Below are positions 19,469 to 28,853 of a DNA stretch of 48,946 bases, piece after piece (within the stretch, counting starts at the first letter, position 1; each line of letters opens with the position of its first letter). This DNA is from an uncultured beta proteobacterium. GTDB taxonomy: Bacteria > Pseudomonadota > Gammaproteobacteria > Burkholderiales > Burkholderiaceae_C. Under the pieces are notes generated by a model. It did no database searches. It saw only the letters and a program-made list of their open reading frames with translations, and was not told the DNA's origin. The translations under genes and the position numbers were made by a program. The stretch spans positions 1 to 48,946 of the forward strand of contig CAIJRK010000033.1 in assembly GCA_903823025.1 (NCBI GenBank). The letters run 5' to 3'.

Positions 19469-19786
19469 TCAGCCGAAATGGCAGATGTAGTGATAAGCCT
19501 CCGTGACACGAATCTCGAATTTGGCGTTGCCGGGAATGCTGAATTGCTCGCCCGGTGAGGACTTAATCCACACGTCGGTGCCCGCCAATTTGTACTCGCA
19601 AGCGCCCGCGACGCATTCCATAATTTCCGGCGCCCCGGTGTTGAAGGTCAAGGTGGCGGGCAGAATAACGCCCACCGATTTTTGGGTGCCATCAGGAAAA
19701 GTGAGGCCGTGGCTGACGCATTTGCCGTCAAAATAAACGCTGGCTTGGGTGTTGACGGACACGCCGTCGATGTAGGTGGTGGTCAT
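19469..19786 (-). CDS. ppnP: Pyrimidine/purine nucleoside phosphorylase
   Basis: This small cupin (105 residues, DUF1255/YaiE family) splits nucleosides with phosphate to give a base and ribose 1-phosphate. The conserved features are YFDGKCVSHGLTFPDGT, the GVILPATLTFNTGAPE region and the final YHYICHFG. The start at MTTTYIDGV matches the family length. The 52-codon upstream extension reads as non-coding leader. Confidence 0.92.
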   Translation of the reverse strand: MTTTYIDGVSVNTQASVYFDGKCVSHGLTFPDGTQKSVGVILPATLTFNTGAPEIMECVAGACEYKLAGTDVWIKSSPGEQFSIPGNAKFEIRVTEAYHYICHFG

Positions 19787-19853
19787 GGTGTGCTGGATCA
19801 GGTTAAGTAAGGCGCTGACGCTGAAGCGGTCAAGCACAAAGTCTGGAATGATT

Positions 19854-20255
19854 TTAGGGTAGGCGCGCGGCAAAGCTGACCGGGTCAAAACCGACGCTGA
19901 TCTGACCATCAGCCCACACCACCACGGGTCGTTTGACCACACTGGGGTGCGCCAGGATCAACGCGCTGGCAGCGTCTGCGTCCACCACACCAGCTTGCGT
20001 GGCGATGTCGAGCTTGCGCCAAGTGGTGCCTTTGCGGTTCACCAGTTTGTCCCAGCCCAGGGCGGTTAGCCAGCCGGGTAATTTGTCGGCGGGAACCCCC
20101 ATTTTTTTGAAGTCAAAAAACACGTAATCCACGCCTTGCGCGGCGAGCCACAGACGGGCTTTTTTAACGGTGTCGCAGTTGGGAATTCCGTAAACCGTTA
20201 AGGTAGGCGGCACAGTGGCGGGCGTTGCAAGGGTGTTCATCATGCACCGCATCAT
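19854..20255 (-). CDS. ArsC/Spx-family reductase-like protein (YffB type)
   Basis: The product (about 133 residues, or 128 if it starts at MNTLATP, position 20240) is an ArsC-fold thioredoxin-like protein. It has YGIPNCDTVKKA near the N-terminus, a single active-site Cys, and the RKGTTWRKL and SVVKRPVVV segments of the YffB/ArsC-like group. It may be a glutathione-dependent reductase. The reductase role is inferred, not shown. It diverges from folC. Confidence 0.88.
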   Translation of the reverse strand: MMRCMMNTLATPATVPPTLTVYGIPNCDTVKKARLWLAAQGVDYVFFDFKKMGVPADKLPGWLTALGWDKLVNRKGTTWRKLDIATQAGVVDADAASALILAHPSVVKRPVVVWADGQISVGFDPVSFAARLP

Positions 20256-20318
20256 GCCACCGCCCGCAAGGTCGGCGACAATCCCGAGTCGTATGTTTCA
20301 AACCGGAGCTAGTTTTAG

Positions 20319-21638
20319 ATGACCCCCCCACCAAACACCCTAGACGACTGGCTTGCGCATTGCGAGCAATTGCATCCAACAGACATCGACATGGGGCTGG
20401 CGCGCATTCGCACAGTCGCCGAACGCATGAAAATCAGCTTCAGCTGTCCGGTGATTTCTGTGGCGGGCACCAACGGCAAGGGTTCTACCTGCACCATGTT
20501 GGCCGCTATTTTGGAGCAGGCGGGTTACCGCACCGGGGTTTACACCTCGCCGCATCTGGTTCGTTTTGAAGAGCGTCTGCGCTTGGGCGGTGAGCCGGTT
20601 GAGGCGGCTGATCTGGTCGCCGCCTTTGCGCGCGTGGAGGCGGCTCGCGTTCAAGAGGGGGCCATCCAATCGCTCACTTATTTTGAATTTTCAACCTTGG
20701 CGATTCTGGATGTCATGGCCCGCTCGGCGCTGGATGTGGCGATTCTTGAGGTCGGTTTGGGCGGACGTCTGGACGCTGTCAACATCATTGAGCCTGATTG
20801 CGCGGTCATCACCAGCGTTGACCTGGATCACATGGCATTTTTGGGCAATGACCGCGAAAGCATTGGTTATGAAAAGGCCGGCATCATGCGCACGGGCCGC
20901 CCGGTCGTGGTGAGCGACCCCATGCCGCCGCAAAGCGTGCTGGACCGTGCATTGGAGGTTGGCGCTGATCTTTGGCGCTTTGGCGTTGACTTCAATGTGT
21001 CGGGCGACAAGCAGCAATGGGGTTGGGCCGGGCGCGGACGGCGCTACAGCGGATTGGCCTATCCGGCCTTGCGCGGCGCCAATCAGTTAGTCAACGCAGC
21101 GGGCGTGCTGGCGGTGTTGACCGCTTTGCGCCAGCGTTTGCCGGTGACGGCGCAGGCGGTGCGCAATGGGTTGGCGTTTGTGGAATTGCCGGGTCGTTTC
21201 CAAATTATTCCGGGCGAACCCACGCTGGTGCTGGACGTGGCACACAATCCGCATTCGGTGGCGGCGCTCACGGCTAACCTAGACGCCATGAGTTATTTTC
21301 CGACCACCCACGCCGTTTTTGGCGCCATGGCCGACAAAGACCTGGCGTTGATGCTGGGCCAGGTCAACCCTTTGATTGACAAGTGGTATTTCACGGATTT
21401 GCCGACATCGCGGGCGTCATCAGCCGCCGATTTGATGACAAAGTGGCAAGCCCAAAACACCAAAAAAGGGGCGACTGCCGCCGTTTATGCCGACCCCCAA
21501 CAAGCGCTGCAAGCCGCCATTGCTGCCGCCGACCCCACTGATAGAATCGTCGTTTTTGGGTCGTTCTACACTGTGGGCGGTATTTTGAAAGACGGTGTAC
21601 CACGTCTTCATGCCAAACATTTAACCCCCGAAGTCTGA
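20319..21638 (+). CDS. folC: Bifunctional dihydrofolate synthase/folylpolyglutamate synthase
   Basis: FolC joins glutamate to dihydropteroate and then extends the polyglutamate tail of folates, using ATP in the cytosol. The Mur-ligase-like P-loop SVAGTNGKGST is near residue 50. SVDLDHMAFLGNDRESI, EKAGIMRTGRPVV and the C-terminal VFGSFYTVG block are also present. The 439-residue length is typical. It leads a plus-strand run with the SPOR gene, cvpA, purF and metZ. Confidence 0.96.
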   Translation: MTPPPNTLDDWLAHCEQLHPTDIDMGLARIRTVAERMKISFSCPVISVAGTNGKGSTCTMLAAILEQAGYRTGVYTSPHLVRFEERLRLGGEPVEAADLVAAFARVEAARVQEGAIQSLTYFEFSTLAILDVMARSALDVAILEVGLGGRLDAVNIIEPDCAVITSVDLDHMAFLGNDRESIGYEKAGIMRTGRPVVVSDPMPPQSVLDRALEVGADLWRFGVDFNVSGDKQQWGWAGRGRRYSGLAYPALRGANQLVNAAGVLAVLTALRQRLPVTAQAVRNGLAFVELPGRFQIIPGEPTLVLDVAHNPHSVAALTANLDAMSYFPTTHAVFGAMADKDLALMLGQVNPLIDKWYFTDLPTSRASSAADLMTKWQAQNTKKGATAAVYADPQQALQAAIAAADPTDRIVVFGSFYTVGGILKDGVPRLHAKHLTPEV

Positions 21639-21658
21639 ACTCCTGAGTCCCCCACAAC

Positions 21659-22438
21659 ATGGCTTTTTTCAAGTTCCGTAAAAGTGGCGACCAACCGCCC
21701 GCCAAACCCGTTCAGCCCGATAGCGTCGAGACGATGCGCCAGCGAGCCAAATACCGCTTGATTGGGGCTGCCGTGTTGGTGTTCATTGGCGTGATCGGGT
21801 TTCCCATGTTGTTTGACAAACAGCCGCGCCCCATTGCGCTTGATTTACCCATCGACATTCCCGATAAAAACAAGGCTGCCCCGCTTGCTATTCCAGCCCC
21901 GCCAGACATCGCGGGGGGCTCGCCTGAGGTTGTCGCGCCTGCGATAGCCGCCGCCCCGGCACTACCGGTGGCGCCCGCTGTTCAGCCCGCGCCTGCTGCC
22001 CCGATAGCGGCTGTGGAAAAACCGGTGGCGGTGCCCAAAGCAGAGGTTAAAGTGACGCCACCTGCGACAGTCGTGCCGCCGCCCGCTGCGGCCACACCCA
22101 AAAAAGAACCCCCAAAAGAACCCCCGCCAGCGAATCGAGCCGATGATGGTGCCAAGGCACGCGCCTTATTGGAAGGGCGCAATCCGGTTAAAAAAGAAGT
22201 CGCCAGCGAAGGCCGGTTTGTGGTGCAAGTGGGCGCTTTTTCAGATGTCGTGCGCGCCCGTGAAGTTCGTCAGAAAGTGGAGAGCGCCGGTCTGAAAACC
22301 TATACCCAAGTGCTGGACGCCAATGGCAAGTCCATCACGCGTGTCCGGGTGGGGCCGTTTGCGCTCAAGGCTGAGGCGGACAAGGCGGCAGAAAAGATCA
22401 AAAAACTTGACTTGCCTGCCTCTGTCCTCACCCTGTAG
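21659..22438 (+). CDS. SPOR-domain cell-division protein, DedD-like
   Basis: The 259-residue protein has a short cytoplasmic N-terminus, one membrane helix (about residues 32-50, LIGAAVLVFIGVIGFPMLF), a long Pro/Ala-rich periplasmic linker, and a C-terminal SPOR domain (residues 185-259, RFVVQVGAFSDVVRAREV). SPOR domains bind denuded septal glycan. The position between folC and cvpA fits DedD. It is a type II membrane protein, probably at the division site. Confidence 0.9.
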   Translation: MAFFKFRKSGDQPPAKPVQPDSVETMRQRAKYRLIGAAVLVFIGVIGFPMLFDKQPRPIALDLPIDIPDKNKAAPLAIPAPPDIAGGSPEVVAPAIAAAPALPVAPAVQPAPAAPIAAVEKPVAVPKAEVKVTPPATVVPPPAAATPKKEPPKEPPPANRADDGAKARALLEGRNPVKKEVASEGRFVVQVGAFSDVVRAREVRQKVESAGLKTYTQVLDANGKSITRVRVGPFALKAEADKAAEKIKKLDLPASVLTL

Positions 22439-22453
22439 AAGCGCTGCCACCCC

Positions 22454-22945
22454 ATGCCCGCACTAGACTGGATTTTTGCCGGGGTGTTGTTGGTCTCGCT
22501 GGTGTTGGGCGCTTGGCGTGGCCTGATTTATGAAGTGTTGTCGCTGGTGACTTGGGTCGCCGCTTTCATCATCGCGCAGTGGTATGCCCCTGATCTGGCG
22601 CAAAAACTCCCGATGGCGGATTCCAATGATTCAGTACGCTACGCCGCCGGTTTTGTCTTGGCTTTTGTGCTGGCGGTGCTGGCCGGCAGTTTGGTGGCCT
22701 CACTGGCCAAAAAACTGTTTGCCGTGGTCGGCTTGCAGCCTGCTGATCGGGCTTTAGGGGCGGTTTTTGGTTTGCTACGCGGCGCGGTGGTGTTGCTGGC
22801 GGCCACCGTCGTCATTGGCATGACCGCGTTCAAGACAAGTGACTGGTGGCAGGAATCAAGCGGGGCAGGGCTTTCGCTGATTGCACTCAAACAATTGGCG
22901 CCCTTGCTGCCGACCGAATTTGTCAAGTATTTCCCCAATTTATAG
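22454..22945 (+). CDS. cvpA: CvpA-family membrane protein
   Basis: The 163-residue inner-membrane protein has about four hydrophobic helices and the CvpA N-terminal pattern DWIFAGVLLVSLVLGAWRG. E. coli CvpA is linked to colicin V production and stress tolerance; the biochemical role is unknown. As in many proteobacteria it sits directly before purF (31-base gap), likely in one transcript. Confidence 0.93.
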   Translation: MPALDWIFAGVLLVSLVLGAWRGLIYEVLSLVTWVAAFIIAQWYAPDLAQKLPMADSNDSVRYAAGFVLAFVLAVLAGSLVASLAKKLFAVVGLQPADRALGAVFGLLRGAVVLLAATVVIGMTAFKTSDWWQESSGAGLSLIALKQLAPLLPTEFVKYFPNL

Positions 22946-22975
22946 CTCAAACTGTTTTCAACTGATCGGATCAAT

Positions 22976-24478
22976 ATGTGTGGAATCGTAGGCGTTGTCA
23001 GCAACGCACCTGTTAATCAGCTTATCTATGACGCTTTGTTGCTGTTGCAACATCGGGGACAAGATGCCGCTGGTATCGTCACGCAGCAAGAGCGCAAGTT
23101 CTTTATGCAAAAAGCCAAAGGCATGGTGCGCGACGTGTTTCGCACCCGCAACATGCGCTCCTTGCCCGGCGATTGCGGGCTGGGCCAAGTGCGTTACCCG
23201 ACCGCCGGTAATGCCAACAGCGAGGAAGAAGCTCAGCCGTTTTACGTCAACGCCCCGTTTGGCATTGTGTTGGTCCACAACGGCAATCTGACCAACGCCC
23301 ACGCGCTCAAGGCCGAACTCTTCAGCACCGACCACCGGCACATCAATACCGAGAGCGATTCCGAGGTGTTGCTCAACGTGCTGGCGCATGAAGTGGGCGA
23401 GACCACGCGCGGGATGGTCTTGCAACCCAGCGACTTATTTGAAGCCGTGCGTCGAGTGCATCGCCGCATCAAAGGCTCATACGCGGTGATTGCCATGATT
23501 GCCGGCCATGGCGTGCTGGCTTTTCGTGACCCGTTTGGTATTCGTCCGCTGTGCATGGGGCGCAGCGACGACGGCACGGTGCTGCTGGCCAGCGAATCCG
23601 TGGCGCTGGAAGGCACCTCGCACAAGTTTGACCGTGACATTGCCCCCGGTGAGGCTGTTTTTATCGACTTGCAAGGCAAGGTGCACGCCCAGCAGTGCGC
23701 CGATAACCCGGTGTTGAGTCCTTGTATTTTTGAATATGTTTATCTGGCGCGTCCTGACTCGGTGATGGACGGCATTTCGGTTTATCAGGCCCGCATGAAT
23801 CTGGGTGAATCGCTGGCCAAGCGCGTCATCTCCACCGTGCCGCCCAGCGAGATTGATGTGGTGATTCCGATTCCTGAGTCGAGCCGCCCCAGTGCCGCCC
23901 AATTGGCGCAACTGTTGGGTTTGCCGTACCGCGAAGGGTTTGTCAAAAATCGCTATGTCGGTCGTACCTTCATCATGCCGGGGCAGTCAGTGCGCAAAAA
24001 GTCAGTGCGCCAAAAGCTCAACGTGATCGCCAGCGAATTCAAAGGCCGCAACGTGTTGCTGGTTGATGACTCGATTGTGCGCGGCACCACCAGCCGCGAA
24101 ATTGTGCAGATGGCCCGCGACGCCGGTGCCCGCAAGGTTTACATGGCCAGTGCCGCGCCGCCCGTGCGTTACCCCAATGTGTACGGCATCGACATGCCCA
24201 CCCCCGATGAACTGGTCGCCCACAACCGAACCGTCGAACAAATTCGCCAGATCATTGGTTGCGACGCCCTGATTTATCAGGACGTGGACGGCATGAAAAA
24301 AGCCATTGGCTCGCTGAATGCCCGAATCAAAGGCTTTGACGCCTCCTGCTTTGATGGCGTTTATGTCACCGGCGACATCACGGCAGATGACATCGCCCGC
24401 TTAAACGCCACCCGCGTGGGCGGGGATGAAGTGCTTGAGGACAACTCCCGTCTGGCCCTGCCCAATCACGCGGAATAA
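22976..24478 (+). CDS. purF: Amidophosphoribosyltransferase
   Basis: PurF makes phosphoribosylamine from PRPP and glutamine, the committing step of purine synthesis. After Met removal the N-terminal Cys2 (MCGIVGVVS) is the glutaminase nucleophile. The PRPP loop VLLVDDSIVRGTTS lies near residue 360. The 500-residue length is normal. The metZ start follows two bases after its stop, which implies coupling. Confidence 0.97.
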   Translation: MCGIVGVVSNAPVNQLIYDALLLLQHRGQDAAGIVTQQERKFFMQKAKGMVRDVFRTRNMRSLPGDCGLGQVRYPTAGNANSEEEAQPFYVNAPFGIVLVHNGNLTNAHALKAELFSTDHRHINTESDSEVLLNVLAHEVGETTRGMVLQPSDLFEAVRRVHRRIKGSYAVIAMIAGHGVLAFRDPFGIRPLCMGRSDDGTVLLASESVALEGTSHKFDRDIAPGEAVFIDLQGKVHAQQCADNPVLSPCIFEYVYLARPDSVMDGISVYQARMNLGESLAKRVISTVPPSEIDVVIPIPESSRPSAAQLAQLLGLPYREGFVKNRYVGRTFIMPGQSVRKKSVRQKLNVIASEFKGRNVLLVDDSIVRGTTSREIVQMARDAGARKVYMASAAPPVRYPNVYGIDMPTPDELVAHNRTVEQIRQIIGCDALIYQDVDGMKKAIGSLNARIKGFDASCFDGVYVTGDITADDIARLNATRVGGDEVLEDNSRLALPNHAE

Positions 24479-24480
24479 AC

Positions 24481-25713
24481 ATGACTCAAAAACAACTACC
24501 TGACAACCTGCACCCCGACACGCTGGCCGTGCGGGTCGCCGTGGACAAAAGTCAATATGGTGAAAACTCCGAAGCGATGTACCTCACCAGCAGCTTTGTG
24601 CAGCCTGACGCTGCGACTGCAGCACGTCGTTTTGCCGGTGAAGAAGACGGTTACACCTATTCCCGTTTCACCAACCCCACGGTCACCAGTATGGAGCAGC
24701 GTCTGGCTCGGCTGGAAGGCACGCAAGCCTGCATTGGTACGTCCAGCGGCATGGCGGCCATCACGTTGCTGTGCATGGGCTTGCTCAAGGCGGGTGACCA
24801 TGTGATTTGTTCGCAAAGCGTGTTTGGCTCAACGTTGCGCTTGATCGCTGGCGAGTTCGGCAAGTTTGGGGTGCAAAGCACGTTTGTGTCGCAAACCGAT
24901 GTGGCGCAATGGCAAGCCGCCGTTCAGCCCAACACCCGCTTGTTGTTTGCTGAAACGCCCTCCAACCCGCTGACCGAAGTCTGCGATATTCAGGCGTTGG
25001 CCGATGTGGCGCACGCCGCAGGCGCCTTGTTGGCGGTGGACAATTGTTTTTGCACCCCGGCTTTGCAACAACCCGTCAAGCTGGGTGCCGATATCGTGAT
25101 TCACTCCGGCACCAAGTACCTCGATGGACAAGGCCGTGTCATTGCCGGCGCCCTGTGTGCCTCGCAGCAACTGGTCGATAAAAATTTTATGCCCGTGATG
25201 CGCAGTGCTGGCTTTACTTTGTCAGCCTTTAACGCCTGGGTGGTGCTCAAGGGCATGGAAACGCTGGCGATTCGCATGAATGCCCAAAGCGCTAACGCGC
25301 TGGCACTCGCCACTTGGCTGCAAGCACAGCCGCAAGTAGCGCGTGTTTATTACCCCGGTTTGGCCTCCCATCCGCAGCACGCGCTGGCGATGCGCCAGCA
25401 GTCCGGTACGGGCGGCGCGGTCGTCTCTTTTGACGTAAAAGCGGGCAACCCGGCCGATCCTGTGCTGGCGCGCCAACAAGCCTTTCATGTGATTGACAGC
25501 ACGCAGGTGTGCTCCATCACCGCCAACCTGGGCGACACCAAAACCACTATTACGCATCCGGCCAGCACCTCGCACGGGCGCATCACGGAAGCGCAGCGCC
25601 AAGCCGCTGGCATAGGTCAGGGCCTGATCCGCCTGGCCGTAGGACTTGAAAACATTGAAGACCTGAAGGCTGACCTGGATCGTGGCCTTCGCAGTCTGGA
25701 TACCTCAATATGA
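24481..25713 (+). CDS. metZ: O-succinylhomoserine sulfhydrylase
   Basis: MetZ is a PLP enzyme of the Cys/Met-metabolism family and makes homocysteine from an O-acyl homoserine and sulfide. The PLP lysine is in [28 protein letters not shown] and the C-terminal SLDTSI-type end fit MetZ (410 residues). The succinyl versus acetyl preference is taken from the usual MetZ assignment. Its end overlaps the gltX start by four bases (ATGA). Confidence 0.92.
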   Translation: MTQKQLPDNLHPDTLAVRVAVDKSQYGENSEAMYLTSSFVQPDAATAARRFAGEEDGYTYSRFTNPTVTSMEQRLARLEGTQACIGTSSGMAAITLLCMGLLKAGDHVICSQSVFGSTLRLIAGEFGKFGVQSTFVSQTDVAQWQAAVQPNTRLLFAETPSNPLTEVCDIQALADVAHAAGALLAVDNCFCTPALQQPVKLGADIVIHSGTKYLDGQGRVIAGALCASQQLVDKNFMPVMRSAGFTLSAFNAWVVLKGMETLAIRMNAQSANALALATWLQAQPQVARVYYPGLASHPQHALAMRQQSGTGGAVVSFDVKAGNPADPVLARQQAFHVIDSTQVCSITANLGDTKTTITHPASTSHGRITEAQRQAAGIGQGLIRLAVGLENIEDLKADLDRGLRSLDTSI

Positions 25714-27098
25714 CACCCAAAACACGCACCCGATTCGCGCCGTCACCGACCGGCTTTATCCATTTGGGTAACATTCGCTCGGCCTTGTACCCGTGGGCTT
25801 TTGCCCGCGCCACCGGCGGCGAATTTATTCTTCGCATCGAGGACACCGACGTGGACCGCTCCACTCAAGCGGCTGTGGACGTGATCATTGAGAGCATGGC
25901 CTGGCTGGGGCTGGACTATGACGAAGGCCCGTTCTACCAAATGCAACGCATGGAGCGTTACAAAACAGTGCTGGCCGAGTTGCAGGCCAGCGACCATGTG
26001 TACCCCTGTTATATGAGCGTTGCCGAGCTGGACGCCTTGCGCGAAAGCCAAATGGCGGCCAAGGAAAAACCGCGTTACGACGGCACCTGGCGCCCCGAAG
26101 CAGGCAAAACCCTGCCCCCGATTCCTGACGGTGTTCAGCCCGTGTTGCGCTTCAAAAACCCACAAGGCGGCTCGGTCGTTTGGGAGGATAAGGTCAAAGG
26201 TCGCATTGAGATCAGCAACGATGAGCTTGATGACTTGGTGATTGCCCGTCCTGACGGCACCCCGACCTACAATTTTTGTGTCGTGGTGGACGATGCCGAC
26301 ATGGCCATTACCCACGTCATTCGCGGCGACGATCACATCAACAACACGCCGCGTCAAATCAATATTTTTAAAGCCTTGGGCAAAGAAGTGCCGGTGTATG
26401 CCCACCTGCCCACCGTGCTCAATGAGCTGGGCGATAAGTTGAGCAAACGCACGGGCGCCAAACCCGTCACGCAATTCCGTGACGAAGGTTATTTGCCCGA
26501 CGCCATGGTGAATTATCTGGCTCGCCTGGGTTGGAGCCACGGTGATGATGAAGTGTTTAGTCGCACGCAGTTTCTGCAATGGTTTAGTCTGGATCATCTA
26601 GGTCGCAGTGCCGGTCAGTTTGATGAAGCCAAGTTGCGTTGGGTCAATGCTCAACATCTCAAAGCCATGGCGGATGACGCTCTGGCTGCCTTGGTCGCGC
26701 CGCAATTGCAAAAACGGGGCATTGTGGTGGATGAGCGTCTGCCAGGCATTTGTGGTCTGTTTAAGGATCGCTGTGACACCACGGTCGTGCTGACAGACTG
26801 GGCGGCTGTCTTTTATGCAGACATTACCCCTAACCCTGAAGAAGTCGCAAAGCATGTGACCGAGGCCGTTAAACCGGCGCTCAACCTGCTGGTTGAGAAG
26901 CTGACAACCTGCACTTGGGACAAGCCGTCCATTGCCGCTGTCATTAAGGAGGTGCTTGTTGCCTGCGCCATCAAAATGCCGCAACTGGCCATGCCCGTGC
27001 GCGTGTTGGTTATGGGCACACCTCAAACGCCTTCGCTGGATGCGGTGCTTGAACTCAGTGAAAGAAAAAAAGTATTGAGCCGTTTGAAAGTTGTGTAA
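25710..27098 (+). CDS. gltX: Glutamate--tRNA ligase
   Basis: GltX charges tRNA-Glu. The class I HIGH-like signature is [15 protein letters not shown], and the KMSKS-like signature is [10 protein letters not shown]. At 462 residues it is a standard discriminating-type size. It is the last gene of the run and is followed by three tRNA genes, including tRNA-Glu, its own substrate. An internal promoter for the tRNAs begins within its last codons. Confidence 0.96.
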   Translation: MTPKTRTRFAPSPTGFIHLGNIRSALYPWAFARATGGEFILRIEDTDVDRSTQAAVDVIIESMAWLGLDYDEGPFYQMQRMERYKTVLAELQASDHVYPCYMSVAELDALRESQMAAKEKPRYDGTWRPEAGKTLPPIPDGVQPVLRFKNPQGGSVVWEDKVKGRIEISNDELDDLVIARPDGTPTYNFCVVVDDADMAITHVIRGDDHINNTPRQINIFKALGKEVPVYAHLPTVLNELGDKLSKRTGAKPVTQFRDEGYLPDAMVNYLARLGWSHGDDEVFSRTQFLQWFSLDHLGRSAGQFDEAKLRWVNAQHLKAMADDALAALVAPQLQKRGIVVDERLPGICGLFKDRCDTTVVLTDWAAVFYADITPNPEEVAKHVTEAVKPALNLLVEKLTTCTWDKPSIAAVIKEVLVACAIKMPQLAMPVRVLVMGTPQTPSLDAVLELSERKKVLSRLKVV

Positions 27099-27113
27099 TT
27101 TTCTCGCTATAAT
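27084..27113 (+). promoter_or_regulatory. Sigma-70 promoter of the tRNA cluster
   Basis: TTGAAA (27084-27089), an 18-base spacer and a perfect TATAAT (27108-27113) lie at the end of gltX. Transcription would start near 27120, about 40 bases before tRNA-Ala. Confidence 0.75.
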
Positions 27114-27160
27114 TTGAGGCTAGGAAGTAACGAATACTTGAAAAAGAATTCGGTGGTTTA

Positions 27161-27236
<76 letters not shown>

Positions 27237-27295
27237 ATATTTCTGATGTTAAGATAGCAATATCTTAAAAAATAGGATGAAAGTCCAAAGGTTTC

Positions 27296-27371
27296 GACCC
27301 CATCGTCTAGAGGCCTAGGACACTACCCTTTCACGGTAGGTACCGGGGTTCGAATCCCCGTAGGGTCACCA
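27296..27371 (+). tRNA. tRNA-Glu (TTC anticodon)
   Basis: A cloverleaf with acceptor GACCCCA, anticodon loop CTTTCAC (anticodon TTC), T arm GGGGTTCGAATCCCC, and encoded CCA. There is one C-A mismatch in the acceptor stem. Confidence 0.95.
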
Positions 27372-27442
27372 AAATTCATCATCTAGATGAACTAGGAACA
27401 AGTCGGTAACACTTGGCTCGTAAGAGTAAACGTTACCTACCA

Positions 27443-27519
27443 GGAGTGGTAGTTCAGTTGGTTAGAATACCGGCCTGTCACGCCGGGGGTCGCGGGTTCG
27501 AGTCCCGTCCGCTCCGCCA
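27443..27519 (+). tRNA. tRNA-Asp (GTC anticodon)
   Basis: A 77-base cloverleaf with acceptor GGAGTGG, anticodon loop CTGTCAC (anticodon GTC), T arm CGGGTTCGAGTCCCG, and encoded CCA. It is the last tRNA before a terminator. Confidence 0.95.
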
Positions 27520-27525
27520 GAATAC

Positions 27526-27566
27526 AAGGGTTTGCCGCTACGAAAGTAGTAGCAAACCCTTTTTTC
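27526..27566 (+). terminator. Rho-independent terminator of the gltX-tRNA run
   Basis: AAGGGTTTGC pairs with GCAAACCCTT around a nested CTAC-GAAA-GTAG hairpin, followed by TTTTTC. It lies seven bases after tRNA-Asp. Confidence 0.9.
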
Positions 27567-27831
27567 TTTCCAAGATTGAAATACGCTATATCTTCTTGTG
27601 CTGGCACCCAGAATCAGGCGGTGGATGGTTACCGCCCCTTGCGCTTTATATCTACGTAGCGCAATTTCCGGAAATACAAAAAATATTTTTTCAGCTTGGC
27701 TGATGCGTGTTCTACGTCTTGCTGAACTTCTGCCCCCGATTTGGAGTCTTCCTCTCCTACTTTTTAAATTCTCACTGTTTTTCTTTGCTCTCTTATGCCA
27801 ACCATTAGCAATTACTTTGTTACGTTCCGCG
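27567..27831. other. Intergenic stretch, no gene seen
   Basis: No convincing coding frame or RNA gene was found. It has a small GGCGGT...ACCGCC hairpin and AT-rich sequence toward 27760. Confidence 0.5.
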
Positions 27832-28041
27832 TCATAAGAGGTTGATTAGATCGTTGCCGCCTTGAGAAACCGCAAACACCAGCACTGCGGATGCCACGGT
27901 GCACGCATGTTTTAATCCTGACTCACGGTAAAGTCTGCCAGCGCGAGACCAATACTCGCCAGCAGGGTGGTGAGCAGTCGGGGAAATGCGTTGTTCATCT
28001 AAAACTAACGCCTCTCTGGAAGATGCGGGTGGATTGAAAAA
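27832..28041 (-). pseudogene. Gene fragment related to the 3' end of the glycosyltransferase gene
   Basis: The minus strand is open for 69 codons with no plausible start codon. Its segment ALVLDEQRISP resembles ALVLDEPRLMP at the extreme C-terminus of the glycosyltransferase gene ending at 28854, and the DNA matches at about 22 of 24 bases there. After that the fragment runs on for about 50 codons with a hydrophobic tail (ACTVASAVLVFAVSQ), whereas the glycosyltransferase stops. It is best read as a decayed paralogue or displaced 3' end. It is bounded upstream by an in-frame TAA. Confidence 0.45.
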
Positions 28042-28072
28042 TTAATTAAAATTTTCCAGTACTTAAGGCGGG

Positions 28073-28288
28073 TCAGCCGCGTTTCCTGGCTTTAACTGTT
28101 ATCCAGATTAATCGGCCAGCCGCCACCAAGTTCACGGCAATCACCGCCAGCGCTGGCCACAGGGGCAGTTCATCGCCAGACACGCCGGAGTAAACCAACA
28201 TGCCGCCCAGAGCTACACCCCCAATCAGTAACGCAATGCCATTGCCGTTGATGGCGCCGTGCTGCATTTTTTTAGATTTAAAACTCAT
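28073..28288 (-). CDS. Small hypothetical membrane protein (two helices)
   Basis: The family is not recognised. The 71-residue basic protein has two hydrophobic helices (about residues 17-34 and 43-62) joined by a short loop, and a positively charged C-terminal KARKRG tail. It probably sits in the inner membrane. No clear Shine-Dalgarno site is seen. A sigma-54-like sequence lies just upstream. It lies between the tRNA cluster and the secretion locus. Confidence 0.6.
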   Translation of the reverse strand: MSFKSKKMQHGAINGNGIALLIGGVALGGMLVYSGVSGDELPLWPALAVIAVNLVAAGRLIWITVKARKRG

Positions 28289-28313
28289 AGTGTATTGCGG
28301 TGAAGAAGAAACA

Positions 28314-28330
28314 TTGCAACCATCTTACCG
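28314..28330 (-). promoter_or_regulatory. Possible sigma-54 promoter for the small membrane gene
   Basis: On the minus strand CGGTAAGATGGTTGCAA has GG and GC separated by ten bases, and a perfect TTGCA -12 element. The -24 element is weak (CGG-T-A-A-G against TGGCACG). Initiation would be about 16 bases before the start codon. Confidence 0.3.
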
Positions 28331-28523
28331 TGCTGAAAATCAGCAATTTTCTTCACTGCGAGAGGTCACGACCTGAGCGTCCGAGGCTGCGTAATACCTC
28401 TTTGCACTTCGCTGGCCCGAATGGGCGCGTCATGCAGGGTATCTTTTGCAACTGAATGTCCCGCAGTGGAGTCGCCGAGCTCTGGATTAGAATTTAATTT
28501 CGATACAAAAGGACATCATCATC

Positions 28524-28844
28524 ATGCGTAAATTACAAGAAGTTCATCCAAATAATGACGCCGATACGAGTGCCGATAAGTTAATGGCAGACCCCTTGGG
28601 CAACACCCTCATCGTGCGACCCGATGGGTATTACTGGCAAGAACCAGATGGCAAACAAGACTTTGGCCCTTTTGAAAGTCGAGAGTTGGCCCTGGCTGAT
28701 ATGAGTGCCGCAGACGAGCAGTCCCCAGAACCGGGTGAGACGTTGCAAGAGGCCGAAGGCGAGATTGGGATTGCCGACTGGATTGATCCCGAAACCGGTG
28801 AACCGGCTGAAGGCCAGTCACCGCCCCGGTTTGAAAATGACTAA
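28524..28844 (+). CDS. Small acidic hypothetical protein
   Basis: The 106-residue product is strongly acidic. It has an LGNTLIVRPDGYYWQEPDGKQDFGPF segment with aromatic residues and an acidic, Pro-rich C-terminal half (PETGEPAEGQSPPRF). No membrane segment or signal peptide is seen. AAAAGGA upstream supports the start. It is convergent with the glycosyltransferase gene. The function is unknown. Confidence 0.65.
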   Translation: MRKLQEVHPNNDADTSADKLMADPLGNTLIVRPDGYYWQEPDGKQDFGPFESRELALADMSAADEQSPEPGETLQEAEGEIGIADWIDPETGEPAEGQSPPRFEND

Positions 28845-28853
28845 CTTTTGCGA

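Noticed and set aside
19787..19942. N-terminal extension of ppnP
   Set aside because: Family length is about 105 residues and the extra codons show no pattern.
27413..27703. Plus-strand frame over tRNA-Asp
   Set aside because: It covers a clear tRNA and its terminator, so it is not a protein gene.
27912..27998. Minus-strand ATG frame MNNAFPRLLTTLLAS
   Set aside because: Only 28 codons and in a different frame from the glycosyltransferase-related fragment, which has similarity support.
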